Shown: piece after piece, positions 31,413 to 40,531 of the stretch
Position numbering within the stretch: position 1 is the stretch's first letter
Layout: the number at the start of each line of letters is the position of its first letter
Assembly: GCF_014203155.1 (NCBI RefSeq)
Contig: NZ_JACHIK010000005.1
Coordinates: 62,001-126,000, forward strand
Direction: 5' to 3'
Length of the DNA stretch: 64,000 bases
Source of the DNA: Shinella fusca
GTDB lineage: Bacteria; Pseudomonadota; Alphaproteobacteria; Rhizobiales; Rhizobiaceae
Position numbers and translations under genes: made by a program
Notes under the pieces: model-generated
Seen by the model: only the letters and a program-made list of their open reading frames with translations
Database searches by the model: none
What the model was told of the DNA's origin: nothing

Positions 31413-33485
31413 ATGACGCTCCAGTTCGCCCCCTTCCTGCCCTGGATCGCCATCGCCGCCATCGGCCTTGCGGCCCTCGTGCTGGCCGGCATCGGCCTGT
31501 GGCGGGGCCTGCGCGGCGCCGTCATCCGCACCCTCGCGCTTGGCCTCCTCGTGCTGGCGCTCGCCAATCCCGTCGTCATGCAGGAGGACCGCGAGGCGCT
31601 TTCCACGGTCGTGCCGGTCATCGTCGACCGCAGCCAGAGCCAGGAGAGCGGGGAGCGCACGGCCGAGACGGATGCCGCGCTGGAAGGCCTGAAGGAGCGC
31701 TTCTCCCACTATCCGCGCATCGAGCCGCGCATCGTGGAAGCCGGCGACGACGGCACCTCCGACACGCCGTCGACGCGCCTCTTCGACGCCCTCAATTCCG
31801 CCATCGCCGACGTGCCGCGCTCGCGCGTCGGCGGGGCGATCTTCATCACCGACGGCCAGGTGCACGACATTCCCGCGCCCTCCGCCTTCTCCAGCTTCGA
31901 CGCGCCCGTCCATGCGCTCATCACCGGCCGGCCGGACGAGTTCGACCGGCGCATCGAGGTCGTCAGCGCGCCGCGCTTCGGCATCGTCGGCGAACCGCAG
32001 GAGCTGAAATTCCGCGTGGTCGACGACGGCGCCGGCCCCGGCGAGACGGCCCGCGTGACGGTGCGCCTCAACGGCAACGAGATCGCGACGGAGACCGTCG
32101 AGCCCGGCACCGACATGCCGCTCGACTTCACCGTGCCGCGCGGCGGCAACAACATCCTTGAATTCGAGGTCGCGCCGCTCGAGGGCGAGATCACCACGGC
32201 GAACAACCGCGCCGTCCACGTCATCGAGGGCATCCGCGAGAACCTGCGCGTGCTGCTCGTCTCCGGCGAGCCGCATGCCGGCGAGCGGGCCTGGCGCAAC
32301 CTCCTGAAGTCGGACACGGCCATCGACCTCGTCCACTTCACCATCCTGCGTCCGCCGGAAAAGCAGGACGGCACGCCGATCAACGAGCTCTCGCTCATCG
32401 CCTTCCCGACGCGCGAGCTCTTCGTCGACAAGATCAACGAATTCGACCTCATCATCTTCGACCGCTACCAGCACCGCGGCGTGCTGCCGATCCTCTACTA
32501 CGACAACATCGCGCAGTACGTGGAAAACGGCGGCGCGCTGCTGATCGCCGCAGGGCCGGAGCATGCGGGCGCCGACTCCATCGCCGGAACGCCGCTCTCG
32601 GCCGTGCTGCCGGCAAGCCCGACCGGCACGATGAACGTCGCGCCCTTCTATCCGCGCCTGTCCGAGCAGGGCCGCAAGCATCCCGTCACCCGCGGCCTCG
32701 AAGGGGCAGGCGACGAGCCGCCGCACTGGGGCCGCTGGTTCCGCACCGTCGACGTCGACCCGCCGCAGGGCAATGTCGTGATGGAGGCCAACGACGGCAA
32801 GCCGCTGCTGGTGCTCAACCGCGCCGGCAAGGGGCGCGTCGCCATGCTGCTCTCCGACCAGGGCTGGCTCTGGGCGCGCGGCTTCGAGGGCGGCGGCCCG
32901 CATGTCTCGCTCTACCGGCGCACGGCCCACTGGCTGATGCAGGAGCCGGCGCTGGAGGAGGAGGCGCTGACGGCCCGCGCCTTCGGCCGCACGCTCCGGA
33001 TCGACCGCCAGACGATCGGCGATGCGCCGGGCGAAGCCACGCTCAAGCTGCCCTCCGGCAAGACGCAGTCCGTCGCGCTCAAGGAGGCCGAACCCGGCCT
33101 CTACCGCGCCGAGGTGCCGACGAGCGAAACCGGCCTCTACGAGGTCACCAACGGCGACCTCAGCGCCCTTGTCCATGTCGGGGCGGTGGATGCGCCGGAA
33201 TTCAAGGCGACGATCTCGACGACCGAGACCCTGAAGCCGCTCGCCGAGGCGACGCGCGGCACGGTGCGCCGGCTCATCGGCGAGAACGGCAAGGCGCTCA
33301 CCCTGCCGCCGCTGCTGCCCGTCTCGGGCGCGGTGCGCACCGCCGACGAGAACCGCCTGTCGCTGCGCATGACGGACGAGACGGTGCTGAAGGGCATCGA
33401 TTCTCTACCGCTCTTCGCCGGCTTCGGCGGCATCGGCCTCCTGCTCCTCGCCTTCTCTGCCATGTGGTACCGCGAAGGGCGTTGA
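31413..33485 (+). CDS. Membrane protein of the MoxR operon, von Willebrand/amidotransferase-like
   Basis: A 690-aa protein with two N-terminal membrane helices (about 8-28 and 35-55) and one C-terminal helix (about 668-685). The middle has a degenerate vWA-like part (VPVIVDRSQSQES; GGAIFITDGQVHD), an Ig-like part, and an amidotransferase-like part (ENLRVLLVSGEPHAGERAWR; YVENGGALLIAAGPEHA). It starts two bases after the DUF4159 gene. The operon is best read as a MoxR-dependent envelope complex of unknown task. Confidence 0.82.
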   Translation: MTLQFAPFLPWIAIAAIGLAALVLAGIGLWRGLRGAVIRTLALGLLVLALANPVVMQEDREALSTVVPVIVDRSQSQESGERTAETDAALEGLKERFSHYPRIEPRIVEAGDDGTSDTPSTRLFDALNSAIADVPRSRVGGAIFITDGQVHDIPAPSAFSSFDAPVHALITGRPDEFDRRIEVVSAPRFGIVGEPQELKFRVVDDGAGPGETARVTVRLNGNEIATETVEPGTDMPLDFTVPRGGNNILEFEVAPLEGEITTANNRAVHVIEGIRENLRVLLVSGEPHAGERAWRNLLKSDTAIDLVHFTILRPPEKQDGTPINELSLIAFPTRELFVDKINEFDLIIFDRYQHRGVLPILYYDNIAQYVENGGALLIAAGPEHAGADSIAGTPLSAVLPASPTGTMNVAPFYPRLSEQGRKHPVTRGLEGAGDEPPHWGRWFRTVDVDPPQGNVVMEANDGKPLLVLNRAGKGRVAMLLSDQGWLWARGFEGGGPHVSLYRRTAHWLMQEPALEEEALTARAFGRTLRIDRQTIGDAPGEATLKLPSGKTQSVALKEAEPGLYRAEVPTSETGLYEVTNGDLSALVHVGAVDAPEFKATISTTETLKPLAEATRGTVRRLIGENGKALTLPPLLPVSGAVRTADENRLSLRMTDETVLKGIDSLPLFAGFGGIGLLLLAFSAMWYREGR

Positions 33486-33660
33486 CCGCGATTTCCCGTT
33501 TCGGCTAGTCTTGCCGCACGGCCGGAGGCGGCCGGCAGACCCGCGCCTTTCCAGGCATGGCGAACGCCTCCCCCAAAACCTTATCCCCCCGTTCATCGTG
33601 GGCGAAGGCGTCGGCAATGCGGGCACTGACGAAGGCTTCGCCGCAACGGAAGGAACGGAC

Positions 33661-34197
33661 ATGCGCGATTTTCGCGATGCCAAGCTTATGGCCAAGGCCA
33701 TGCGGGAGGCGCTCGCCGCCCGCAATCTCGACATCCCCCACAGCGAAGCCCTGGAGATCGTCGCCCGCCAGTTCGGCATGGAGACCTGGAACGTCCTGTC
33801 CTCGAAAATAGAAACGAAACCGCCGGAAACCGGTATCGCCTTCGAGCAGGCGGTGCCCATCGTGCGCATCTTCGACGTGGCAAAGGCGCAGGAATTCTAC
33901 CTCGGCTTCCTCGGCTTTTCCGTCGATTGGGAGCACCGCTACGGCGAGAATTTCCCGCTCTACACGCAGGTCTCCCGCGCGGGCCTGCGCCTGCACCTTT
34001 CCGAGCACGCGGGCGACGCCACGCCCGGCGGCAACATGGTCGTCTACATGAAGGGCATCCGCGCCTTCCAGAAGGAACTGATCGGCAAGGACTACCGCTA
34101 CATGAAGCCGGGGCTGGAGGACGAAGGCTCACGACTGGAGGTGACGGTGACCGACCCGTTCCAGAACCGGATACGGTTCATGGAATTGAAGGAGTGA
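33661..34197 (+). CDS. Glyoxalase/bleomycin-resistance superfamily protein
   Basis: A 178-aa protein. A helical N-terminal region (about 1-50, DAKLMAKAMREALAARNLDIPHSEALEIVARQFG) precedes a single VOC fold with VPIVRIFDVAKAQEFYLGFLGF and the late VTDPFQNRIRFME. The substrate is unknown. GGAAGGAACGG precedes the ATG at 33661; an upstream in-frame start would add about 50 unrelated residues. A repeat follows it. Confidence 0.82.
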   Translation: MRDFRDAKLMAKAMREALAARNLDIPHSEALEIVARQFGMETWNVLSSKIETKPPETGIAFEQAVPIVRIFDVAKAQEFYLGFLGFSVDWEHRYGENFPLYTQVSRAGLRLHLSEHAGDATPGGNMVVYMKGIRAFQKELIGKDYRYMKPGLEDEGSRLEVTVTDPFQNRIRFMELKE

Positions 34198-34210
34198 AGG
34201 TCTTTCAAGC

Positions 34211-34347
34211 TGCCCCTCATCCGGCTGCCGCCACCTTCTCCCCGCAAGCGGGGCGAAGGGGACGCCGAACCGTTTTCCTCAAGCAACGACCGTTCGTGGG
34301 GCACGTCCCCTCTCCCCGCTTGCGGGGAGAGGGTTAGGGTGAGGGGC
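34211..34347. repeat. Palindromic mosaic repeat, type A, copy 1
   Basis: A 137-bp element with TGCCCCTCATCC at one end and GTGAGGGGCA at the other. It contains inner palindromes around TCCCCGCAAGCGGGG and CCCCGCTTGCGGGG. It lies between the converging glyoxalase-fold and GNAT genes. Confidence 0.85.
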
Positions 34348-34370
34348 AAAGCCACATCTCAAAAAGGGAA

Positions 34371-34895
34371 CTATTGCCCGTCCGCCGCATCGTCCCGCCA
34401 GGCGATCACGCCCTTCAGCCGCTCATGCGTATCTTCCGCAAAGGGCATGACGAGCACCCGCGCCGGATCGACAGGTCCCGGAAAGGCGAGCGCGTTCCAG
34501 GCGACCTTCTCGAAGCCGAGCGGGCCGTAATAGGGCGGGTCGCCGACCAGCACGACGGCCTCCGAGCCCTTGCGTTTCGCGGCGGCGCAGGCGATGCGCA
34601 GGAGCTCGCGGCCGATGCCCCGGTTCTTGTGCGAGGGCCGGACAGCGAGCGGGCCGAGGAGATGGGCCTTCACGCCGCCCGCCATCACCGGCGTCATGCG
34701 CACGGAGGCAATGGTCTCGCCGTCGTCCGTGCAGACGAAGGAAAGCGACAGGTCGTGCGGGCCCTGCTCGCGGATGCGGGCGGCGGCGCGCACATGCCGG
34801 CCGGGGCCGAAGGCTTCCTCGTTGATGAGTTCGATGGCGGCGTCGTGGGAGGTATCTTCCGTCAGGTAGACGATATCGTGCTTGAGCATGTTCAT
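34371..34895 (-). CDS. GNAT-family N-acetyltransferase
   Basis: A 174-aa acetyltransferase with the acetyl-CoA loop VRPSHKNRGIGRELLRIA, preceded by strand LLGPLAV and followed by VLVGDPPYYGPLGFEKV. The latter marks the YhbS-like subgroup. The substrate is not known. Two starts (34895, 34889) are possible and neither has a clear ribosome-binding site. It diverges from the hydroquinone reductase gene; the 281 bases between hold no other gene that I can see. Confidence 0.87.
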   Translation of the reverse strand: MNMLKHDIVYLTEDTSHDAAIELINEEAFGPGRHVRAAARIREQGPHDLSLSFVCTDDGETIASVRMTPVMAGGVKAHLLGPLAVRPSHKNRGIGRELLRIACAAAKRKGSEAVVLVGDPPYYGPLGFEKVAWNALAFPGPVDPARVLVMPFAEDTHERLKGVIAWRDDAADGQ

Positions 34896-35176
34896 GGATC
34901 GGGGAACCGGATACGAAGCTGTGGATGCGGGTTATCGCGCCGCCGCCGAAGGGGGCGCAGCCTGAAGCATCAGCGTCGTCGTGGGGTTCCCGTGTAGAAC
35001 ATGAAGTCGTCTTCCCTGGCGGCGCAAGTGCCGGTCCTGACCAGCGCGGATAGCAGAATTTTTCCTTCTGTCAAAGAGCAAAACGCACCGTTCACCAAAA
35101 AGCGCCTATCCAGCCCGCCCCCGTGCGCTATCTATGGACGCAAGTTCAGGCCGCGCTGACGGCAAAGGAGAAGACC

Positions 35177-36163
35177 ATGGGCATGCTCGTTGACGGCGTC
35201 TGGCACGACGTCTGGTACGATACGAAGGCGACGAAGGGCCATTTCCAGCGATCGGCCTCGCAGTTCCGCAATTGGATCACCCCGGACGGCGCGCCGGGCC
35301 CGAGCGGCGAAGGCGGCTTTGCCGCCGAGGCCGGCCGCTACCACCTCTATGTCTCGCTCGCCTGCCCCTGGGCGCACCGCACGCTGATCTTGCGCAAGCT
35401 GAAGAAGCTGGAGGACCTCATCACCGTCTCCGTCGTCGACCCGCTGATGCTGTCGAAGGGCTGGGAATTCAAGGGCGAGAACGGCGGCACGCTCGATCCG
35501 CTGTTCGGCGCCTCCACGCTCTACGAAGTCTACCTCAGGGCCGATCCGCACTATTCGGGCCGCGTCACCGTGCCGGTCCTGTGGGACAAGAAGGAGAACC
35601 GGCTGGTCAACAACGAATCGGCCGAGATCATCCGCATGTTCAACTCGGCCTTCGACGGCATCACCGGCTCGCACGAGGATTTCTACCCGGAAGACCTGCG
35701 CGCCGAGATCGACGCCCTGAACGGGACGATCTACGACGCGGTCAACAACGGCGTCTACAAGGCGGGCTTCGCGACGACCCAGGAAGCCTACGAGGAGAAC
35801 GTGACGAAGCTCTTCGCCATGCTGGACAGCCTGGAGGAACGGCTGTCGCGCCGGCGTTACCTCACCGGCGAGCGCATCACCGAGGCCGACTGGCGGCTCT
35901 TCACGACGCTGGTGCGCTTCGATCCGGTCTATGTCGGCCATTTCAAGTGCAACATCCGCCGCATCGCCGATTATCCGAACCTCTACGGCTACCTGCGCGA
36001 CCTCTACCAGGTGCCGGGCGTCGCCGAGACGGTGAACATGCGCCACATCAAGGAGCACTATTACCGCAGCCACGCCACGATCAACCCGACGGGCGTGGTG
36101 CCGGTCGGCCCGGAGATCGACCTTGCCTCCCCGCACGGCCGGGAACGGCTGAAAGCGGCCTGA
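35177..36163 (+). CDS. Glutathionyl-hydroquinone reductase (Xi-class GST)
   Basis: A 328-aa glutathione transferase of the YqjG/PcpF type. The N-terminal motif SLACPWAHRTLILRKLKKL holds the catalytic Cys that reduces glutathionylated hydroquinones. The C-terminal half keeps VGHFKCNIRRIADYPNLYGYLRDLYQ. AAAGGAGAAG precedes the ATG at 35177. It is a lone gene. Confidence 0.92.
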   Translation: MGMLVDGVWHDVWYDTKATKGHFQRSASQFRNWITPDGAPGPSGEGGFAAEAGRYHLYVSLACPWAHRTLILRKLKKLEDLITVSVVDPLMLSKGWEFKGENGGTLDPLFGASTLYEVYLRADPHYSGRVTVPVLWDKKENRLVNNESAEIIRMFNSAFDGITGSHEDFYPEDLRAEIDALNGTIYDAVNNGVYKAGFATTQEAYEENVTKLFAMLDSLEERLSRRRYLTGERITEADWRLFTTLVRFDPVYVGHFKCNIRRIADYPNLYGYLRDLYQVPGVAETVNMRHIKEHYYRSHATINPTGVVPVGPEIDLASPHGRERLKAA

Positions 36164-36164
36164 C

Positions 36165-36662
36165 CTACCAGAAATCCGTGAACGGCACCCGCCCGGCAAG
36201 CTCGTCGAGCCGCCGGCGGGTGGCGACGGTCGCGTCGGCCGGTAGCGCATCGAGCGCGAAGAAGCCGGCCTCGACGATCTCGCGGTCCTTCAGGCGCGGC
36301 GCCGTCTGCGTGACGCCGTCGCAGCGATAGAAGAGCACATGGTCGCGCCTGCTGATCCGGCTGTTGAAATAGGCATGCACGAGGCGCGGCGGCGCGCCGA
36401 GGACGAGGTTCCCCTCCTCCCGCATCTCCTTGGCGAGCGCTTCCAGCGCCGTCTCGCCGCGCTCGATGCCGCCGCCCGGCAGATACCAGCCGGGCACGTA
36501 GCTGTGGCGCACGAGGAAGACGCGGCCGGCCTCGTCGAAGCAGGCCGCGCGCACGCCCATCGTCATGCCCCGCGACAGCGCGAAATAGACGTGCAGCACG
36601 CGCGTCACGAGCCGCGCGAGCGGGCTGCGGGTCGGGAGTTCCGAAGGCGGGTCCTGCTCCAT
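36165..36662 (-). CDS. NUDIX hydrolase
   Basis: A 165-aa protein with GWYLPGGGIERGETALEALA followed by KEMREEGNL. The NUDIX box is slightly off consensus: Lys for the usual Arg, and Asn where Gly is usual near the end. The three key glutamates are kept, so activity is likely. The substrate cannot be predicted. The start ATG at 36662 lacks a strong ribosome-binding site; an upstream in-frame start at 36713 exists. Confidence 0.82.
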   Translation of the reverse strand: MEQDPPSELPTRSPLARLVTRVLHVYFALSRGMTMGVRAACFDEAGRVFLVRHSYVPGWYLPGGGIERGETALEALAKEMREEGNLVLGAPPRLVHAYFNSRISRRDHVLFYRCDGVTQTAPRLKDREIVEAGFFALDALPADATVATRRRLDELAGRVPFTDFW

Positions 36663-36772
36663 GCCGGCACTTCGCCGGAACCTTCCCGCCAAATCAAGCC
36701 CGCGCGCGGCCAAAGCCCGGGAATATCCACGCCTCGCGTTTCCCTGAAGCCCCTTATGCTCTAAGGAGGGGT

Positions 36773-37675
36773 ATGTTCAGACTTGCCCATATCTCGGACG
36801 TCCATCTCGGGCCGCTGCCTGCCCTCACCTTCCTGGAGCTGTTTTCCAAGCGCATCACCGGCTTCGTCAACTGGCACCGAAACCGCCGCCGGCACCTCTT
36901 CACCAACACGCTCGACGTGGTGCTGGACGATATCGGGCGGCAGGCGCCCGATCATCTCGCCATCACCGGCGACCTCGTGAACCTCGCCTCCTCGCTGGAG
37001 ATCGCCGCCGTCAGGCGCTGGCTGCCCGAGGCAGGCCCGCCGGAGGACGTCTCGCTCGTTCCGGGCAACCACGACGCCTATGTGCGCGGCGCCTACGAGA
37101 AGGCGACCCGCGCCTGGTATCCCTATATGCGCGGCGATGCGGCGCCGGAGGAATGGCAGGAGGGCATGCACGTCTTCCCGTACCTGCGCGTGCGCGGGCC
37201 GGTCGCCATCGTCGGCTGTTCGACGGCCGTCGCCACCCCGCCCTTCTCCGCCTCCGGCTATTTCGGCAGCCGGCAGGCGCGCGAGACGGTCAACATGCTG
37301 CGCGCGGCCGGCGAAGCCGGGCTCTTCCGCGTCGTCCTCATCCACCATCCGCCGATCCGCGGCGCGACCGCCTTCCACAAGCGCATGATCGGCATCCGCC
37401 GCTTCGCCGCGACGATCTCGACGGGCGGCGCCGAGCTCGTGCTGCACGGCCATACCCATCTCGACACGGTGCACTGGCTGGCGGGGCAGACGAAGCCCGT
37501 GCCGGTGGTCGGCATCGCCTCGGCCTCGCAGGGACCGGGCGGCCACAAGCCGCCGGCCGGCTACAACCTCTTTTCGATCTCCGGCGGCCCGGGAAGCTGG
37601 AGCGTCACGCGCGAGCGCTACGCCCTGACGGCCGACGGGCTCGGCCTGTCGCTCGCCGAGACGACGCATTTCTAG
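36773..37675 (+). CDS. Calcineurin-like metallophosphoesterase
   Basis: A 300-aa phosphoesterase with all metal-binding blocks: HISDVHLG, ITGDLVN, VPGNHDAY, LIHHPPI and LHGHTHLD. No signal peptide is seen, so it is cytoplasmic. The substrate is unknown; cAMP-type or nucleotide phosphodiesters are usual for the class. AAGGAGGGGT precedes the ATG. Confidence 0.92.
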   Translation: MFRLAHISDVHLGPLPALTFLELFSKRITGFVNWHRNRRRHLFTNTLDVVLDDIGRQAPDHLAITGDLVNLASSLEIAAVRRWLPEAGPPEDVSLVPGNHDAYVRGAYEKATRAWYPYMRGDAAPEEWQEGMHVFPYLRVRGPVAIVGCSTAVATPPFSASGYFGSRQARETVNMLRAAGEAGLFRVVLIHHPPIRGATAFHKRMIGIRRFAATISTGGAELVLHGHTHLDTVHWLAGQTKPVPVVGIASASQGPGGHKPPAGYNLFSISGGPGSWSVTRERYALTADGLGLSLAETTHF

Positions 37676-37740
37676 CCGGACCGGGGAATAAAACGCCCGC
37701 TCCAATCGTCATACTTTCCGGCCCGACCAGGAGGAAACCC

Positions 37741-38340
37741 ATGACCATGCTTCGCCACACCATGCTGCTTTCATTCTGCACCGCCATGTCGCTGACGGCG
37801 CTGCCGGCCGCGCGCGCCGCCGATTCCGACACGACCACCCCGCCGGTCGCGACGGAAACCACGACGACCTGCACCGACGGCAAGATCTGGAGCGACGAGA
37901 AGAAGGAATGCGTCGCGCCGGAAGACCTGAAGCCGGCCGAGGGCACGAAGCCCGAAGAGGAAAAGAAGACCGAGCGGCTGATCGACGACAAGCTCTATGC
38001 GGCCGCCCGCGAATTCGCCTATGCCGGCCAGTACGAGAACGCCCTGAAGGCGCTGCGCGCCGCCTACGACCAGGAGGACCCGCGCATCCTCAACTACATG
38101 GGCTACAACACCCGCAAGCTCGGCAACATGGCGCTGGGCATGACCTACTACAAGCGCGCGCTCCAGAAGGACGAGAACTACATCCTCGCCCGCTCCTATA
38201 TGGGCCAGGCTCTGATCGAGCAGGGCGACATCGAGGGCGCCCGCGTCCAGCTCGTCGAGATCCGCGACCGCGGCGGCGAAGGCACCTGGGCCTATCGCGC
38301 GCTTCTCCAGTCGCTGGGCGGCGAACGCACCACCTATTGA
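37741..38340 (+). CDS. Exported TPR-repeat protein
   Basis: A 199-aa protein with a cleavable signal peptide ending ARA|ADSD (about residue 23). A Thr-rich stretch and TTTCTDGKIWSDEKKEC (two cysteines) follow. Two to three tetratricopeptide repeats then occupy about 80-185 (LYAAAREFAYAGQYENALKAL, PRILNYMGYNTRKLGNMALG, ARSYMGQALIEQGDIEGARV). It is probably a periplasmic scaffold. AGGAGGAAACCC precedes the ATG. A terminator follows, so it is separate from the ECF sigma gene. Confidence 0.82.
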   Translation: MTMLRHTMLLSFCTAMSLTALPAARAADSDTTTPPVATETTTTCTDGKIWSDEKKECVAPEDLKPAEGTKPEEEKKTERLIDDKLYAAAREFAYAGQYENALKALRAAYDQEDPRILNYMGYNTRKLGNMALGMTYYKRALQKDENYILARSYMGQALIEQGDIEGARVQLVEIRDRGGEGTWAYRALLQSLGGERTTY

Positions 38341-38363
38341 GCGCATCAGCGCCGATATCGAAA

Positions 38364-38387
38364 GGGAGCGCGGGAAACTGCGCTCCC
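38364..38387 (+). terminator. Hairpin after the TPR gene
   Basis: GGGAGCGC (38364-38371) and GCGCTCCC (38380-38387) form a perfect eight-base stem with an eight-base loop, 23 bases after the TPR stop. There is no T-run, so termination may be weak or Rho-assisted. Confidence 0.55.
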
Positions 38388-38496
38388 CGATGCCGTTCAC
38401 GCTTGCAGTTCACGGGAAGAATGTTTCATATCAGACGGTCGCTGCCCGGCCGGGGGCGAATAGAGTTTTGATCCCGAACGTTTCCTTGGAAAAGCA

Positions 38497-39015
38497 ATGC
38501 GTCCGACGGCAGAAGCGAATGAGTTCCGGCGAGAATTGGTCAATCTGCTGCCGAAGTTGCGCCGTTTCGCCATGACGCTGACGCGCAACGGCAGCGACGC
38601 GGACGATCTCGTGCAGGAGGCATGCGAGCGCGCCATCACGCGGAGCCATCTGTGGAACGGGGAAGGCCGGCTGGAAAGCTGGGTTTATGCCATGACGCGC
38701 AATCTCTGGGTGGACGAGATCCGCAAGCGAAAGGTCCGCACAGGGTCCGGAACCGTAGATGTCGCCGAGCAGGATAACCTGCACATCGAGGCATCGGCCG
38801 ACAAGGCGGTCTATGCCAAACAGTTGCACAAGTTGATCATGACCATGCCGGAAGGCCTTTCCAGCGTCTTTCTCCTGGTGAACGTGGAAGGCCACAGCTA
38901 CCGCGAGGCCGCCGATATCCTCGGCATACCGATCGGCACCGTGATGAGCCGGCTTTCGGCCGCGCGCATCCGGCTTGCGACCATGATCTCCGAACAGACA
39001 GAAAGGAGGGCCTGA
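38497..39015 (+). CDS. ECF-family RNA polymerase sigma factor
   Basis: A 172-aa sigma factor with region 2 (FAMTLTRNGSDADDLVQEACERAITRS) and region 4 (MPEGLSSVFLLVNVEGHSYREAADILGIPIGTVMSRLSAAR). It resembles the RpoE-type ECF groups of rhizobia. It is not EcfG of the general stress response by context, since no nepR or phyR is nearby. The anti-sigma gene starts two bases after its stop and is the expected regulator. Confidence 0.92.
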   Translation: MRPTAEANEFRRELVNLLPKLRRFAMTLTRNGSDADDLVQEACERAITRSHLWNGEGRLESWVYAMTRNLWVDEIRKRKVRTGSGTVDVAEQDNLHIEASADKAVYAKQLHKLIMTMPEGLSSVFLLVNVEGHSYREAADILGIPIGTVMSRLSAARIRLATMISEQTERRA

Positions 39016-39016
39016 C

Positions 39017-39871
39017 GTGGAAAGCACACAGGGTCTCCCGCTCGAAGTACGGTTGTCGGCCTATCTCGACGGCCAATTGCCCGAAGCGGAAGTGGAAGAA
39101 ATCAACGCCATCCTCGCCGGCGACGACGAGGCGCGCGTGGTCTACGAGAAGCTCAAGCTCGGCAGCGAGTTCGGCGCGCGCGCCTTCGACAGGATGCTGC
39201 AGGACCCGATCCCGCTCGATCTCGTGCGCAACATCAAGGAAGCCGGCCGGAACGAGGACGACCCGTCGAAGCTCGGCTTCGCCGCCGTTCCCGCAGCAGA
39301 GATTCCCGCAAACCGCCGCAGCGCCTTCTGGCCGCAGGCGCTTTCCGCCTCGCTGGTGATCTTCCTTGCGGGCGGGGCCGCCGGCTATCTCATCTCCGAG
39401 CAGAAGCAGACCTCCTTCCAGGCCGCCTCCAACCAGTTCGCCCCGGCGCGCACCTGGCTCGACGACGTGGCGGAATACCATCGCATCTATTCGCGCCAGG
39501 CGCGCCATCTGGTGGAAGTGCCGGCGAGCGAGAGCGGGCATATCGTGGACTGGCTCTCGGCCAGCACCGGCGTGCCGTTCGCCCTGCCCGATCTGTCCGC
39601 CCAGAAGCTGACCTTCGAGGGCGCGCGCCTGCTGGTGGCCGGCGGCAAGCCGACCGCGCAGCTCCTCTACCGCGATGCGGAAAACGAGATCTTCGCCATC
39701 TGTTTCCTGCAAAGCGAACCGGTGGAAGGCACGACGCCGCTTGCCGAAAGCATGCGCAACGACATCGGCCTCGTCACCTGGCAGAAGGGCAAGGCCTCCT
39801 ACGTGGTCGTCGGCCCCTCGGCCGATCCGGACCTCGAGCGCATCGCCGAGGTGGTATCGGCGAACATCTAG
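39017..39871 (+). CDS. Transmembrane anti-sigma factor
   Basis: A 284-aa protein. The N-terminal cytoplasmic part (VRLSAYLDGQLPEAEVEEINAIL at about 11-33) is the helical sigma-binding domain. One membrane helix lies at about 107-126. A large periplasmic C-terminal domain (about 130-284) follows. The zinc motif HxxxCxxC of ZAS-type anti-sigma factors is absent, so the signal is probably sensed outside the membrane. The start is a GTG with AAGGAGGG upstream, inside the sigma gene. Confidence 0.87.
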   Translation: MESTQGLPLEVRLSAYLDGQLPEAEVEEINAILAGDDEARVVYEKLKLGSEFGARAFDRMLQDPIPLDLVRNIKEAGRNEDDPSKLGFAAVPAAEIPANRRSAFWPQALSASLVIFLAGGAAGYLISEQKQTSFQAASNQFAPARTWLDDVAEYHRIYSRQARHLVEVPASESGHIVDWLSASTGVPFALPDLSAQKLTFEGARLLVAGGKPTAQLLYRDAENEIFAICFLQSEPVEGTTPLAESMRNDIGLVTWQKGKASYVVVGPSADPDLERIAEVVSANI

Positions 39872-39922
39872 CGCCGTGGACGTCCGGCCGGGCCGGACGC
39901 CGCTCCGTCTTTTCGGCAAAGC

Positions 39923-40396
39923 TTATCCTCGGCGCGCCGCCTCGATCGCCGCGACGTCGATCTTCTTCATCGTCATCATGGCATCGAAGGCGCGCTTCGC
40001 TTCCGCGCCGCCGACCTTGAGCGCCTCCAGCAGCACGCGCGGCGTGATCTGCCAGGAGACGCCCCAGCGGTCCTTGCACCAGCCGCATTCGCTCTCCTGC
40101 CCGCCGTTTCCGACGATCGCGTTCCAGTAGCGGTCGGTTTCCGCCTGGTCTTCCGTCGATATCTGGAAGGAGAAGGCCTCCGTCTGCCGGAAGGTCGTGC
40201 CGCCGTTGAGGCCGACGCACGGAATGCCCGCGACGGTGAATTCGACGACGAGGACGTTCCCCTCCTTGCCGGACGGATAATCCCCCGGCGCGCGGATGAC
40301 GGCGTCGACGGAACTGTCGGGGAAGGTCTCGGCATAGAAGCGGGCGGCCGCCTCGGCATCCTTGTCGTACCAAACGCAGATGGTGTTCTTGGCCAT
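39923..40396 (-). CDS. VOC-family protein, PhnB/3-demethylubiquinone methyltransferase-like
   Basis: A 157-aa single glyoxalase fold: CVWYDKDAEAAARFYAETFPDS, CVGLNGGTTF and the tail ECGWCKDRWGVSWQITPRVLLE. This is typical of the PhnB-like subgroup, whose old methyltransferase label has no enzymatic support. The substrate is unknown. GGACGAGACA precedes the ATG. Confidence 0.85.
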   Translation of the reverse strand: MAKNTICVWYDKDAEAAARFYAETFPDSSVDAVIRAPGDYPSGKEGNVLVVEFTVAGIPCVGLNGGTTFRQTEAFSFQISTEDQAETDRYWNAIVGNGGQESECGWCKDRWGVSWQITPRVLLEALKVGGAEAKRAFDAMMTMKKIDVAAIEAARRG

Positions 40397-40479
40397 TGTC
40401 TCGTCCTTTCGAGCGTGGGTTTCGTGATCCTGTAGGTAGAAGACGAACCCGGCTTCTCCAGTCCGACATGCGCCAAAAG

Positions 40480-40511
40480 AAAAACCCGGCAGCCGAGCTG
40501 CCGGGTTTTTA
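40480..40511 (-). terminator. Intrinsic terminator of leuA
   Basis: The stem AAAAACCCGGCAGC/GCTGCCGGGTTTTT (40480-40493 with 40497-40510) has a three-base loop and T-runs in both directions. It lies 20 bases after the leuA stop and also in front of the VOC gene promoter. Confidence 0.93.
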
Positions 40512-40531
40512 TCGTTTCGATTTCCGGCCGG

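Noticed and set aside
34896-35176. A small RNA or tRNA in the gap before the hydroquinone reductase
   Set aside because: No cloverleaf or terminator hairpin with a T-run could be found.
36165-36662. Treating the second NUDIX gene as inactive
   Set aside because: The box is off consensus at two positions but keeps the glutamates, so activity is still likely.
38373-38397. GGAAA-N16-CGTT as a sigma-factor-dependent promoter for the ECF gene
   Set aside because: The same bases form the perfect hairpin after the TPR gene, which explains them better, and GGAAA is off the usual GGAAC.
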